DNA of 64,000 nucleotides from Paenibacillus sp. BK033 (GCF_004345425.1 NZ_SLVP01000001.1:310001-374000); one strand, 5' to 3'; shown: positions 51,459-60,300, counted from the stretch's first letter. Notes: generated by a model not told the origin, from the sequence alone. A program made the numbers and translations.

Positions 51459-51723
51459 AGCACCTGACTTCAGACGCAATCCTCAAATTCTTGAATTGTG
51501 GGTGGAGCGCCTGGCAAGCGTAGATGCGGCCGCAGGGCTGGCGAATCTCAACCGGCACATCGACACAAGCAATTTCTTCCCGGATATAGCGGATATCGTC
51601 CGGCATGATCCGCAAATCAAACTGCTTCAGCAAGAGACGGAAGACCGGTTTCTTCTCAAGGCTCAATGGGAACAAGCAGCAACGAGCATGCCATTACATT
51701 TAAAGCGAGGTGTCGGAGATTGA
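51391..51723 (+). CDS. helicase loader/inhibitor, G39P-like
   Basis: The 110-residue protein has the pattern of the replicative helicase loader/inhibitor family named after SPP1 G39P (LLLAKATAAYPNKAPDFRRN, LELWVERLASVDAAAGLANL). It overlaps the initiator gene and precedes dnaB, the order expected for initiator-loader-helicase. The start is GTG. A weak GGGG stretch precedes it. Confidence 0.75.
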   Translation: MAALTRDQVLLLLAKATAAYPNKAPDFRRNPQILELWVERLASVDAAAGLANLNRHIDTSNFFPDIADIVRHDPQIKLLQQETEDRFLLKAQWEQAATSMPLHLKRGVGD

Positions 51724-51887
51724 GTGAACCTAATTCTATTCATGAATGCGAAGAGCAAGAAGAATATCAAGTGATTTCTTGGGATTACTGCGGTGGATGG
51801 GAAATGAAAGGCGGAATTGCTCCAAGTTGGTTCAACATTAAGTTCTGCCCATTCTGTGGAGTGAAGCTGGATGGTGAGCAGGCATGA
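51720..51887 (+). CDS. small zinc-ribbon-like phage protein
   Basis: The 55-residue protein contains FCPFCGVKL and a second His/Cys pair near the start (HECEE). The TTG at 51720 overlaps the previous stop and has GAGGTG upstream. Its last bases overlap dnaB. Unknown. Confidence 0.55.
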   Translation: MSEPNSIHECEEQEEYQVISWDYCGGWEMKGGIAPSWFNIKFCPFCGVKLDGEQA

Positions 51888-53164
51888 GCTACGAAGCTGA
51901 AGCAGCCGTCCTTGGTGCCCTAATCAAACAACCGGACCTTATGGATGACTGCTACCTCCGACCTGAGGAATTCATCGCAGATGATCGGCATGCACTTATC
52001 CTTGAAACCCTTCAGTACTGTTATGAAATCGAGGGCACGGTAGACCTCGTTATGCTGGTCCAGCGAGCTGGCTCCAATGTCATGAAAATCGGCGGCATGT
52101 CTTATCTCAGCGAACTTGCAGCTTCAGTCCCAACGGCCAACAACTTTATGAGCTATCAATACATCGTGAGAGAGACATTTATCAACAGACAAGCATCCGC
52201 CTCCTTTGCGAGTTATGCCGGATCTGAAAGGATTGATTTGAGTAAAGCTGCTGCCAAGATCGAGGAGCTTCAGGAGATGCAGAAGCGTCCGGGCAGTAGC
52301 GGCGGTCTCAAGAAAATGGGCGGCGTACTGAACGGTCATGAGGAAGTTATCGAAGAACGGCAGAAGAAGCGCGGTATGACCGGCGCTCGAACCATAAGCA
52401 AGAAGCTCGACGCGATAACAGGTGGGCATCAACGTCAAGAGCTTGAGATCGTCGCAGCGCGGCCTTCGGTTGGCAAGACGGCTTACATGAATGGCGATGC
52501 ACTTCAGACAGCTAAGGACGGCTATGCAGCAGCCATCTTCTCTGGAGAAATGCCAGAATTGCAGGTGACGGAGCGGATGATCTGCACCATGGCTAACATT
52601 GATCACTCGAAACTCCGCAGCGGCTCCTTCGACGATGATGACTGGCTCAAATATTCATTTGCACGGGACGAGCTTGACCAGCTGCCAATCTTCATCGACG
52701 ACGAGCCCGGGATGACTATCCAGCATATCCGTCGCGAGGTTAAGAAGCTCGTTAAGGAGCAGCCGAACCTGGTCGTATACATCGACTATATCCAGCTGAT
52801 CAGCGGTGGGCGGAAGTTTAAGGATAAGCGCGAAGAGGTCGAGTATGTCTCGAAATCCCTCAAGCTGCTGGCCCGCGAATGCGACATTACAATCGTTGCT
52901 CTCGCCCAGCTCAGCCGGGGAGTCGAGCAGCGGCAGGACAAGCGCCCAATGCTTTCCGACATCAAGGAGGCGGGTGGTATCGAACAGGACGCGGACATCA
53001 TTACGTTCCTACACCGCGAAGACTACTACGACAAGAACACCGAGAAGAAGAACATCATCGAGCTTATCATCGCTAAGGGCCGGAACGTCGGCACTTTCAC
53101 CATAGAAATGGCTTTCCTCAAGCAATATGGCAAGTTCGTTGACCTGGAACGGAGTGCTGCCTGA
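51884..53164 (+). CDS. dnaB: replicative DNA helicase, DnaB family
   Basis: The 426-residue protein has the N-terminal DnaB helical domain (AEAAVLGALIKQPDLMDDCY) and a RecA-type motor: Walker A AARPSVGKTAYM, Walker B VVYIDYIQLISG, and ALAQLSRGVEQRQDKRP with the arginine finger region and KEAGGIEQDADI. The phage brings its own hexameric helicase together with a loader and an initiator, so it depends on the host only for polymerase and primase. Confidence 0.95.
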   Translation: MSYEAEAAVLGALIKQPDLMDDCYLRPEEFIADDRHALILETLQYCYEIEGTVDLVMLVQRAGSNVMKIGGMSYLSELAASVPTANNFMSYQYIVRETFINRQASASFASYAGSERIDLSKAAAKIEELQEMQKRPGSSGGLKKMGGVLNGHEEVIEERQKKRGMTGARTISKKLDAITGGHQRQELEIVAARPSVGKTAYMNGDALQTAKDGYAAAIFSGEMPELQVTERMICTMANIDHSKLRSGSFDDDDWLKYSFARDELDQLPIFIDDEPGMTIQHIRREVKKLVKEQPNLVVYIDYIQLISGGRKFKDKREEVEYVSKSLKLLARECDITIVALAQLSRGVEQRQDKRPMLSDIKEAGGIEQDADIITFLHREDYYDKNTEKKNIIELIIAKGRNVGTFTIEMAFLKQYGKFVDLERSAA

Positions 53165-53349
53165 TGGCTAAGGCGATACCTGACCAAGTCAACAACGATG
53201 AGGAATACAACGAGTTACTGAAACGAATCACTGACGCAGCTGTCGTGATCGGTGATCCCCTGATCGACCCGGAGAAGCGTGAAAAGCTGATGTGGTTCTA
53301 TGACAAGATGTGCCATGTGGCACGTGAATATAGGAAAAGTGAGGTGTAA
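53164..53349 (+). CDS. small hypothetical phage protein (61 residues)
   Basis: Acidic and helical, with NNDEEYNELLKRITDAAVV and REKLMWFYDKMCHVAREY. It starts at the last base of dnaB. No family recognised. Confidence 0.6.
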   Translation: MAKAIPDQVNNDEEYNELLKRITDAAVVIGDPLIDPEKREKLMWFYDKMCHVAREYRKSEV

Positions 53350-53352
53350 GGA

Positions 53353-53586
53353 ATGAACAATTTATCTCCTCGGCCGCTGTGTAAGTATCCCGGCTGCAAG
53401 CTTCGCTCTCATACTACTTTTGCCCTTGTACCGCTTTGTAACGAACATAACGAGTTGATCCGCAAGGAAACGGTTCTCTACTACACCAAGAAGCAAAACA
53501 CCAAGCTGGCTGAGACACGGCCGGAATATCGCAAGATTGAAATGCTGATCCCGTGGAGCCAGGCGCGGATGGGTAAACGGGAATGA
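53353..53586 (+). CDS. small zinc-finger-like phage protein
   Basis: The 77-residue protein has CKYPGCKLRSHTTFALVPLC and NEHNELI, a Cys3-His arrangement that could hold zinc. The rest is basic. Overlaps the next gene by ATGA. Unknown function. Confidence 0.6.
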   Translation: MNNLSPRPLCKYPGCKLRSHTTFALVPLCNEHNELIRKETVLYYTKKQNTKLAETRPEYRKIEMLIPWSQARMGKRE

Positions 53587-53921
53587 AGCGGCCGGACCCG
53601 ATCTTTCAGGAAGTGCCGCAAGAGATCATTAAAGGCGATAACGGAGAAGTGCTTGCCGAGGTCTTCACGCTTCCGAAAAGACAAACGGACAAAATCTTAC
53701 GGCCGGTAACGATCAGGCGGATGAACGAAGCAGAATTGAATCGAGCTATCACGGACCTCGAGAAGCGCGGATATGAGCTGATCAATCAAGGGAAGACAAG
53801 CATTGACCGCATGGAGCTCAAATATAGGCAGTCGTCGAGGCACCCGTATAAGTACGCCGGCAAAACGCATGACGTTCAATGCTGGGCTGTTTTGAAAAAG
53901 GTGAACCCCGATGATCAGTAA
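53583..53921 (+). CDS. hypothetical phage protein (112 residues)
   Basis: The C-terminal half, RRMNEAELNRAITDLEKRGY and CWAVLKKVN, looks like short phage proteins of unknown function. Its end overlaps the methyltransferase start. Confidence 0.6.
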   Translation: MKRPDPIFQEVPQEIIKGDNGEVLAEVFTLPKRQTDKILRPVTIRRMNEAELNRAITDLEKRGYELINQGKTSIDRMELKYRQSSRHPYKYAGKTHDVQCWAVLKKVNPDDQ

Positions 53922-55398
53922 CCATTATGGCTATGGTCTTCGAAACGACGAAAAGCCCTATGCACATAAAATTCTTCCGGGGAGCAATTGGAAATGCTTG
54001 CCCATTGATGAGCAAAAAGCCTTCATGAAAGGTGCATTCGGCAGCGGCGGAGGGCAGACAGGGTTTTTAAAACGGATGAGATGGGAAGAGCCTGCACTTT
54101 CAATAATTGCGAGTATCATGGGGAAAGCAAATTGTCAGCTCCACCCCGGAATAAACGAAAAGGAGGATGCTGGAATGTTATACGACGCAACGCCGCAGCA
54201 GCCGAGCAACGGCTTTACCGCCGCAGAGCTGTTCGCTGGCGGCGGGCTAATGGCTGTAGGTTTGAAAACAGCTGGATACAACCTTGTATGGGCGAATGAC
54301 TTTGAGAAAAAGCAATGTGAAGCCTACCGTCATAACATCGGTGATCACATTGTACATGGCGACATCACGAAGATCAAAGCTAGAGACATCCCAAACACGG
54401 ACATCATTGCAGGAGGCCCTCCGTGCCAAGATTACAGTGTAGCTGGACAAGGTGCCGGGGAAAAGGGCAGCCGGGGACGGTTGGTATTCCGTTACCTAGC
54501 AATCATCAAGGTGAAGCAACCGAAAGCATTCGTATTCGAGAATGTAAAAGGGCTGATAGGCAAGAACCACAAGAAGACATTCGAAAAACTGCTGCGGAGA
54601 TTTAAACGGATCGGATACAACGTTTCATATCGAGTTGTGATGGCTTGGGATTACGGAGTTGCACAAAAGCGTGAGCGTGTGTTTATCGTTGGTATCCGAA
54701 AAGACCTTAAATTTGAATTCCAGTTTCCCGAACCAATGGACGGAGATTACAGGACGCAAGTGCTGCGGGATGCTATTGGGGATCTGCCTGAGCCTAATGA
54801 CGGGACAAACGCACATATTCAGACACAAGCAACAACGGTCAAGGAAAATCAAAACCTGTCGTTCCAGCGTTCATATACGGCGGACTGGGGTAAGCCAGGG
54901 TGGACTGTTAACTGCTCGAGATTGGATCATGCAGAAATCCATCCAGGACCAGAAAATCATGATCCTGAGGTATCACTGCCGAAATACATCCAGAACGTAG
55001 TTGATGGCAAGACGACAACAAACTATGGAACTGGAATTCCAGTTAATGACGGATCGGTGCCGGCTAAAACGCTAATAGCACAATACCGCGCCAAATGTCC
55101 GAATGAAGTGACGAGCGTTAATCACTATAGACCGCGTCGATTCACAGTTCGGGAATGCCTGCGGATCCAATCTGTCCCAGACTGGTACTGTTTTCCGGAG
55201 ACGATCAGCTTGAGCAAAATGTATGAAATAGTCGGCAATGGGGTCGCTTCCCGGGTCGCTTGGTACTTAGGAAAAGCACTCGCAGAACAATTGCGCGACG
55301 CTTTGGAAAAGCGATCAAAGCAGCAGTCATCCACGGTGTTCCCTGTCGCTTTCAAAATTAAACCGAAAGTGGTGGAACAAATAGCATGCGATTTGTAG
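53911..55398 (+). CDS. DNA cytosine-C5 methyltransferase with extra N-terminal fragment
   Basis: The catalytic part (from about residue 100) has all C5-methyltransferase motifs: I AAELFAGGGLMAVGL, IV GGPPCQDYSVAG with the catalytic Cys, VI ENVKGLIG, VIII QKRERVFIVG, IX RRFTVRECLRIQSVPD and X YEIVGNGVASRVAWYLG. The first 88 residues are unusual. They resemble the stretch just before motif IX of such enzymes (GSNWKCLPIDEQKAF, GFLKRMRWEEPALSI). An ATG at 54175 with AAAGGAGG upstream would give a normal 407-residue enzyme. The enzyme likely protects phage DNA from host restriction. Confidence 0.88.
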   Translation: MISNHYGYGLRNDEKPYAHKILPGSNWKCLPIDEQKAFMKGAFGSGGGQTGFLKRMRWEEPALSIIASIMGKANCQLHPGINEKEDAGMLYDATPQQPSNGFTAAELFAGGGLMAVGLKTAGYNLVWANDFEKKQCEAYRHNIGDHIVHGDITKIKARDIPNTDIIAGGPPCQDYSVAGQGAGEKGSRGRLVFRYLAIIKVKQPKAFVFENVKGLIGKNHKKTFEKLLRRFKRIGYNVSYRVVMAWDYGVAQKRERVFIVGIRKDLKFEFQFPEPMDGDYRTQVLRDAIGDLPEPNDGTNAHIQTQATTVKENQNLSFQRSYTADWGKPGWTVNCSRLDHAEIHPGPENHDPEVSLPKYIQNVVDGKTTTNYGTGIPVNDGSVPAKTLIAQYRAKCPNEVTSVNHYRPRRFTVRECLRIQSVPDWYCFPETISLSKMYEIVGNGVASRVAWYLGKALAEQLRDALEKRSKQQSSTVFPVAFKIKPKVVEQIACDL

Positions 55399-55898
55399 GA
55401 ATTGACCCATCATCAAAAACAGGATTTGTGGCACTGGATGAAGCCGGAGAGGTGCTGCGCCGGAAAGAACTGACCGGAGTCGGCAGCGTGGATCCCAAAA
55501 GAATTGTCACACTGGTTGACGAAATCATAACCCATTTGCATACGGATGACATCATTTGCTTGGAAGGCTACTCGTTCGGTTCGCAAGGCAAAGGAGTGAG
55601 CTTCCAGTACGAGCTTGGCGGGATGATCCGAGAATGGCTATACCGCATGAAATTTGAATATACGATTATCACTCCATCGCAGCTCAAGAAGTTCGCAACC
55701 GGCAAGGGCAACACGCCGAAGGATGCGATGGCGGTTCCGATCTATAAACGTTGGGGATTCGAAAGCAGCAGCAACAACGTGGTTGATGCCTACGTGTTGG
55801 CTCAAATGGCAAGAGCGATTAAACAAAGCGACTGCGGGCAGCTGGCTCTCGATCTACCTACCTTCCAGCTTGAAGTGCTGCAGGCTATCGCAGGATAG
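55386..55898 (+). CDS. RuvC-like Holliday junction resolvase
   Basis: The 170-residue protein has the RuvC-fold acidic residues in VGIDPSSKTGF, CLEGYSFG and NNVVDAYVLAQMA. It would resolve recombination or replication branches before packaging. It overlaps the methyltransferase end. Confidence 0.85.
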   Translation: MRFVGIDPSSKTGFVALDEAGEVLRRKELTGVGSVDPKRIVTLVDEIITHLHTDDIICLEGYSFGSQGKGVSFQYELGGMIREWLYRMKFEYTIITPSQLKKFATGKGNTPKDAMAVPIYKRWGFESSSNNVVDAYVLAQMARAIKQSDCGQLALDLPTFQLEVLQAIAG

Positions 55899-55908
55899 GG
55901 AGGCCACT

Positions 55909-56076
55909 ATGAACTGGAGAAAAGCAACGAAGCAGCAGCTCCGGGAGATTGCCTTCAACGACGATAGAGCCTCAATGACGGACAAGGCTGCGGCGGAGGC
56001 GGAACTGATGCGCCGGCAGAACAAGCGGTTGGCCAAACTGGGCAGGGTTTCCGAAAGGAGGTTGTTCGCCAAATGA
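55909..56076 (+). CDS. small hypothetical phage protein (55 residues)
   Basis: Basic and helical (NWRKATKQQLREIAFNDDRA, RRQNKRLAKLGR). The ATG at 55909 has GGGAGG six bases upstream; the stop overlaps the sigma factor start. Unknown. Confidence 0.6.
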   Translation: MNWRKATKQQLREIAFNDDRASMTDKAAAEAELMRRQNKRLAKLGRVSERRLFAK

Positions 56077-56756
56077 GACTTACGGAAGATCGTCATTATC
56101 TGGTTACAGAGAACATGGGGCTTGTCAGCAAGTATGCAAACAAAATGGCAATGGCAAACCGTGACGCAGCTCTTGATTATGAAGACTTCTTTTCTGCTGG
56201 TTGCATGGGGTTGATTCACGCAGCAGCTAGGTTTGATACTACCAGCGAATTGCAGTTCTCAACATATGCTACGCGCTGCATCATCGGTCAGATTAAACGT
56301 CATAAGAACAAAGTGTCACAGATATATGTACCAGTGCTCGTGAAGGAAACGGCAGCTGCGATTACAAAGGATGGCCTTGATATTGACGGAACTTCAATTA
56401 AGGACATGGCCGCCCGTTACGGAGTCACGATTAAGCGAATCAAGGACGCGCTCCACTTCATTGATAGCAATGTTTATTCAGCCGATGCTCCTATAACATT
56501 CGATGATGAAACAACCTTGCTAGATACGCTTGGAACTCCGGACATTGATCCTACAGTGCCTCTTGTTGAAGAGTTCATTGAGACACTGAAACCTAGAGAA
56601 CAGCAGATTGTCAAAGGCTTGTTAGACGACATGACGATGCGAGAAATCGGAGTTTATCTCGGCGTTAGCTTTCAACGGATCGGGGCACAGATTAAGGATA
56701 TCCGCATGAAATGGCTGGATTATGAACGAAAAAGCAACGAGGTGTCCTATGGATGA
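56073..56756 (+). CDS. phage-encoded sigma-70-type RNA polymerase sigma factor
   Basis: The 227-residue protein has region 2 (YEDFFSAGCMGLIHAAARFD, LQFSTYATRCIIGQIKRH), a shortened region 3 and region 4 (LKPREQQIVKGLLDDMTMRE, GVSFQRIGAQIKDI). It resembles the sporulation-type sigma group. It may redirect host RNA polymerase to late phage promoters; the late operon lacks an obvious host-type promoter. Overlaps at both ends keep it in the early operon. Confidence 0.85.
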   Translation: MRLTEDRHYLVTENMGLVSKYANKMAMANRDAALDYEDFFSAGCMGLIHAAARFDTTSELQFSTYATRCIIGQIKRHKNKVSQIYVPVLVKETAAAITKDGLDIDGTSIKDMAARYGVTIKRIKDALHFIDSNVYSADAPITFDDETTLLDTLGTPDIDPTVPLVEEFIETLKPREQQIVKGLLDDMTMREIGVYLGVSFQRIGAQIKDIRMKWLDYERKSNEVSYG

Positions 56757-56958
56757 AATGAAGAAGAATCCGGTGCTTAGCGCTATCCTGGAACGTTTTA
56801 TCGGGCAGCAGGCCAAGGGGCTGGAGAAATACGGCGAACTGGTTAACTTGGACAGCTACAGCCTGATTGAATGGATCGAGCATGCGCAGCAAGAGATCAC
56901 AGATCAGCTCATTTACCTCGAATGCATTAAACAGAAGCTTATCGGCAGCGGCCAATAA
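56749..56958 (+). CDS. small protein resembling phage MazG-like proteins
   Basis: The 69-residue protein contains GLEKYGELVNLDSYSLIEWI and EHAQQEITDQLIYLECIKQK, a pattern seen in small phage nucleotide-pyrophosphohydrolase-like proteins. It starts at an ATG inside the sigma gene end, behind GAGGTG. Activity not certain. Confidence 0.55.
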   Translation: MDEMKKNPVLSAILERFIGQQAKGLEKYGELVNLDSYSLIEWIEHAQQEITDQLIYLECIKQKLIGSGQ

Positions 56959-56985
56959 TCTCAAATATAAAGGAGCAATTATCCC

Positions 56986-57399
56986 ATGCAAATTACTGTT
57001 AAAGCTCATTTCAATAAGCAAACGAAGGACAGCAAAAAGGAAGGTCTTCAATTCTACCTGAAAGGTGAAGACGAAAAGCGCCCGGAGCTGAACCAGATGA
57101 CGCGTTCGGTGGTCCTCCTCTCGATCTCCGGTGTTGATGTCGAACTGACGGCCGAGTTCAAGAAGACGTCAAAGGACTCCAAGAAGACGGTCCTCGACTT
57201 CGAGGTTAAGGGCGATGCGTCGGCAGCTCAAACGTTCGAGTTCTATAAGATGGCCGGCGCTGACGTTGAACTTGCGATCAAGGAGTCGCAGATGAGCCTT
57301 GAGGAATTCCACGCCGAACCGCGTGAAGGTGTCCGGGGCAAGATCGATAAGGACGGCACGGTGACCGTAGATCCAAATCAGTCTGAGTTGCCTTTATGA
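56986..57399 (+). CDS. hypothetical phage protein (137 residues)
   Basis: The protein is rich in Lys and Asp/Glu and beta-like, with an internal near-repeat (TKDSKKEGLQFYLKG and SKDSKKTVLDFEVKG) suggesting two copies of one motif. AAAGGAG precedes the ATG. Function unknown. Confidence 0.6.
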   Translation: MQITVKAHFNKQTKDSKKEGLQFYLKGEDEKRPELNQMTRSVVLLSISGVDVELTAEFKKTSKDSKKTVLDFEVKGDASAAQTFEFYKMAGADVELAIKESQMSLEEFHAEPREGVRGKIDKDGTVTVDPNQSELPL

Positions 57400-57485
57400 A
57401 GAACTGGAACTGGGGCTTAATTGGAGCCGTCATTTTCTCTGTCGCCTGCTGGGTAGCAGCGTTCTGGTTTAGTTTTAAAGTTTAA
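57396..57485 (+). CDS. 29-residue single-span membrane peptide
   Basis: The short frame MKNWNWGLIGAVIFSVACWV continues to a Lys-Val end. Its ATG overlaps the previous stop (ATGA). It is a clear transmembrane helix, function unknown. Confidence 0.5.
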   Translation: MKNWNWGLIGAVIFSVACWVAAFWFSFKV

Positions 57486-57490
57486 TCGAG

Positions 57491-57520
57491 TTGCCCCGGT
57501 TCATCCGGATCGGGGCTTTA
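57491..57520 (+). terminator. rho-independent terminator
   Basis: GCCCCG pairs with CGGGGC across GTTCATCCGGAT and is followed by TTTA. It may end the early operon in part. Confidence 0.6.
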
Positions 57521-57545
57521 GTATCTGAATGAATAGGTGGTATGC

Positions 57546-57740
57546 ATGGTGAAGCTAACCAAGGTTTTGGAGTTAAGCGCAAAGTATGCGGAATGCCGTT
57601 TATGCGGTAGCGATAAAATCGGCAATGGTGCAGGGAAGTTGATTGCCGATGATGGTGAGTACCCGAATAAGTTCCACCGTAGTTGTAAATGTGGCTGGTC
57701 AGTAACGACTGACGAGAACGGAAAAGAAGAAACAAAATGA
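57546..57740 (+). CDS. DUF3797-type zinc-binding phage protein
   Basis: The 64-residue protein has the pattern YAECRLCGSDKIGNGAGKL and FHRSCKCGWSV, two Cys pairs typical of DUF3797 proteins of phages. AGGTGG is 5 bases before the ATG at 57546. Confidence 0.75.
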   Translation: MVKLTKVLELSAKYAECRLCGSDKIGNGAGKLIADDGEYPNKFHRSCKCGWSVTTDENGKEETK

Positions 57741-57767
57741 ATATTGAGATACAAGGAGGTTGGGGAA

Positions 57768-58361
57768 TTGAAAACACCTGAAATTACGAACCACTTTAAA
57801 GAACGATGGATGACGCGGGTGAGGAGGTTGAATTCTGCATCCCGTAAGGACATCGACCAGATTAATACGGAAATAACGATAGAGATAGCAAATGCGTTTG
57901 AGCAGTCCCAACTCATTGTACAAGACGCTTTAACCGATACGGTTACTTCAAAAACGAACTACTACCTGTACCAAGATATTATCATGGTTACCGACGTCAA
58001 TATTAAGAGGCTCATTACTTGTTATCGCATCTCATTGCCTTTCCCTGAACCGATTGTCAAAAACATTATCGATACAACCATGAGCAGGATCGGTGAATTG
58101 CGACAAAACATTCACGACCGCCATACGGATCTTATTCCACAATGGCAATTGACAAACAGCATTATGACGGAAAAAGAACGGGAAATTGAAGAACTACAGT
58201 CCAATATCGACCGGATTAAAGATGAACTTGCAGCCATTCGGAAAGAGGATAGCGAGTCGCGGGCGGTGTCAGATCGTATGTATGATGAAATCAAGGAATA
58301 TGCTCGCATTCTATGCAATTCAATGGCGTTGAAGCAAGATATCATCGATGGCATTTGTTAA
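57768..58361 (+). CDS. hypothetical phage protein with C-terminal coiled coil
   Basis: The 197-residue protein has an alpha/beta N-terminal half (TPEITNHFKERWMTRVRRLN, YYLYQDIIMVTDVNIKRLIT) resembling small toxin-like or nuclease-like folds without a firm match, and a long helix (KEREIEELQSNIDRIKDELA). TTG at 57768 follows AAGGAGG; longer frames lack a site. Unknown. Confidence 0.6.
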   Translation: MKTPEITNHFKERWMTRVRRLNSASRKDIDQINTEITIEIANAFEQSQLIVQDALTDTVTSKTNYYLYQDIIMVTDVNIKRLITCYRISLPFPEPIVKNIIDTTMSRIGELRQNIHDRHTDLIPQWQLTNSIMTEKEREIEELQSNIDRIKDELAAIRKEDSESRAVSDRMYDEIKEYARILCNSMALKQDIIDGIC

Positions 58362-58386
58362 AAACCTGGAGCACACGAGGTGATTT

Positions 58387-58851
58387 ATGCAACAACAATA
58401 CTTCGAATTGCCGGAGCTGGACCGGAGAAGGACGCAAGCCGCTGTTGAAGCAGCTCTGGAGAAATATCGGATCTTCAAGACGATCACCTTCGACGAACGC
58501 GAGGCCAGCACGACGGCAGGATACAGCGACATGCCTCGTAGCTACACCGGTACAACGAGCGATCAAACAGCAAGCATCGCAATGCACAATGTGGACGTTC
58601 CGGCAGCGCGGCGGGCATACTGTGAACGGATCGAGCGCGCAGTAAGGCGGCTGCACCCGAAGGAACGACTGCTCATCGAAGAACGATACATGAAAGAGGA
58701 TTACGTTTACGATTGGAAGGTTTACAACCAGAGTTTTAACCCGCCGATCAGCAAGGGAACATACATCAAAATCCGATGGAAGGCATTCTATAAGCTTGCT
58801 CTAACTCTTGACCTGGCTGTTGAAAAAACGGACGAGGGTGGCGAAGATTAG
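58387..58851 (+). CDS. ArpU-family late transcription regulator
   Basis: The 154-residue protein matches ArpU-type regulators: N-terminal LPELDRRRTQAAVEAALEKY, and C-terminal RLHPKERLLIEERYMKEDYV plus KGTYIKIRWKAFYKLAL, a sigma-like HTH. ArpU-type proteins end early regions of Gram-positive phages and turn on late genes. Late control may be shared with the phage sigma factor. Confidence 0.85.
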   Translation: MQQQYFELPELDRRRTQAAVEAALEKYRIFKTITFDEREASTTAGYSDMPRSYTGTTSDQTASIAMHNVDVPAARRAYCERIERAVRRLHPKERLLIEERYMKEDYVYDWKVYNQSFNPPISKGTYIKIRWKAFYKLALTLDLAVEKTDEGGED

Positions 58852-58902
58852 ACAACATGGGGACAAGGTAAGAGAGAATACAATAGAGTGAGGTGAGGGG
58901 AA

Positions 58903-59094
58903 ATGGACGTTTACAAGGAAGGATATGAGCCGGAGACACTGGAGGTAGCTGACATCCGGCGCATTCTAGGAATTGGGTTGAATCAAGCATATAAGCTTGT
59001 AAACTCGGGGGAATTTAGGGTTATCAAGATCGGGCGAAAGATCATCATACCAAAGGAATCATTCTATAAATGGTTTAACGGACAAGAGCAGTAA
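58903..59094 (+). CDS. excisionase-like helix-turn-helix protein
   Basis: This 63-residue protein consists of an HTH_17 domain (VADIRRILGIGLNQAYKLVN, IKIGRKIIIPKESFYKWF), as in Xis proteins. GTGAGGGG precedes the ATG. It is convergent with the integrase, and is the best candidate for controlling direction of recombination, and thus for gerE restoration. Confidence 0.82.
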   Translation: MDVYKEGYEPETLEVADIRRILGIGLNQAYKLVNSGEFRVIKIGRKIIIPKESFYKWFNGQEQ

Positions 59095-59110
59095 TTGCTC
59101 TTGTTTTTTT
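59082..59110. terminator. bidirectional terminator between xis-like gene and integrase
   Basis: CAAGAGCA pairs with TTGCTCTTG around AGTAA and is followed by T8; the 5' arm includes the last codons of the excisionase-like gene. Confidence 0.85.
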
Positions 59111-60300
59111 TATTTCTCGTCTTCTTCCTCGTAACCAAAACCGATAGTACGGTCCAACGATAAGACAGCTTGCTCTTGGCCTGTAGGAAGCAGGTGGGAA
59201 TAGGTGTTCAGTGTCGTTGTTACCGTCGAATGACCCAGTCGCTCAGAGACAACACGGATATCCTCGCGCTCATTAAGCATGATGCTGGCGCTCTGGTGAC
59301 GAAGATCGTGGAAAGTTATCCAAGGCTCATGCGCTGGCTTGAATTTATTGCAGAGCGTATACCAGGTATCCAGTACTTTGGTGGCGTGAGCCGGCGTTCC
59401 CCTTCGGGTGCAGACAACGAGGTCGTTCTCCTCATATTGCTTACCCAGATTACGCTTTTCCACACCGATAATATCCCGATGTTCGAGCAGGAAGGCAGCC
59501 GTTAATGGCGATATACTTATGACCCGGTTACTCTTTTGGGTCTTAACCTTCTTCATCTCACCAGTGTTTTTACGAAGGCTGCGGCGGATCGTGATTGTTC
59601 TCTTGTCGAAGTCAATATCAGACCATTTGAGGCCAAGTATCTCGCCTTGACGCATCCCGGTCATTACAGCAAGGAAGTAGGCGATCCAGTAGCGAGTGGA
59701 GCCCTTGCTATTTGATAGGACATGTTTGACAGAGTCATTACTCCAGATCTGCCGTTCCTTCTTCTCCACGCGCGGCCGTTCATTCTTTGGTATCTTTGTT
59801 GTGGGGTTCTTATCAAGTATCTCTAAGGTGACGGCGTCATTGAGTGAAGCCTGAATCGTTACGAAGATCCGCTTGACCGTTTCATCACTGAGGCCACCGC
59901 CTCGGATGCTCCCTTCTGTCCGGAGATACTTTAAGAACTTCTGAATATCTAAGGGTCCAAGCTTAGAAAGCTCCATGGTTCCGATTCGCTCTTTAATGTG
60001 GGTATTGTAATATGACATGTAAAGCTCCTGAGTAGATTCCTCGATGTTGCTCCGGCCCGACAGCCACTCCAGAAAATACTCGCCAAAGGTCATCTTCGCG
60101 GGGTCTATGTAAGAGCCACGATTCATATCGACCATTACCTCGTCACGCGCCTTCTTCGCTTCAGTACGCGTCCGGAAGCCGCGCCTCGTTACTCGCTTAC
60201 CATTAACCATGACCTGAAACCAGTATGGCTTGCCGTTCTTAGCGTCCTCGTTGACGTAGATGCCGTCTTTAGTTTTGCTGCCTTCCTTCATTTTAGCCAT
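59110..60300 (-). CDS. int: tyrosine-type site-specific integrase
   Basis: The 396-residue recombinase has an AP2-like arm-binding N-terminus (KPYWFQVMVNGKRVTRRGFR), a SAM-like core-binding domain (residues 75-165), and a catalytic domain with Arg in GMRQGEILGLKW, His-x-x-Arg in FHDLRHQSASIM, His in RLGHSTVTTTLN and the Tyr nucleophile in NTYSHLLP. Its own GAAGGGG site stands before the ATG. No strong SigA promoter was found just upstream. The orphaned SigK promoter of gerE reads straight into it. Confidence 0.94.
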   Translation of the reverse strand: MAKMKEGSKTKDGIYVNEDAKNGKPYWFQVMVNGKRVTRRGFRTRTEAKKARDEVMVDMNRGSYIDPAKMTFGEYFLEWLSGRSNIEESTQELYMSYYNTHIKERIGTMELSKLGPLDIQKFLKYLRTEGSIRGGGLSDETVKRIFVTIQASLNDAVTLEILDKNPTTKIPKNERPRVEKKERQIWSNDSVKHVLSNSKGSTRYWIAYFLAVMTGMRQGEILGLKWSDIDFDKRTITIRRSLRKNTGEMKKVKTQKSNRVISISPLTAAFLLEHRDIIGVEKRNLGKQYEENDLVVCTRRGTPAHATKVLDTWYTLCNKFKPAHEPWITFHDLRHQSASIMLNEREDIRVVSERLGHSTVTTTLNTYSHLLPTGQEQAVLSLDRTIGFGYEEEDEK

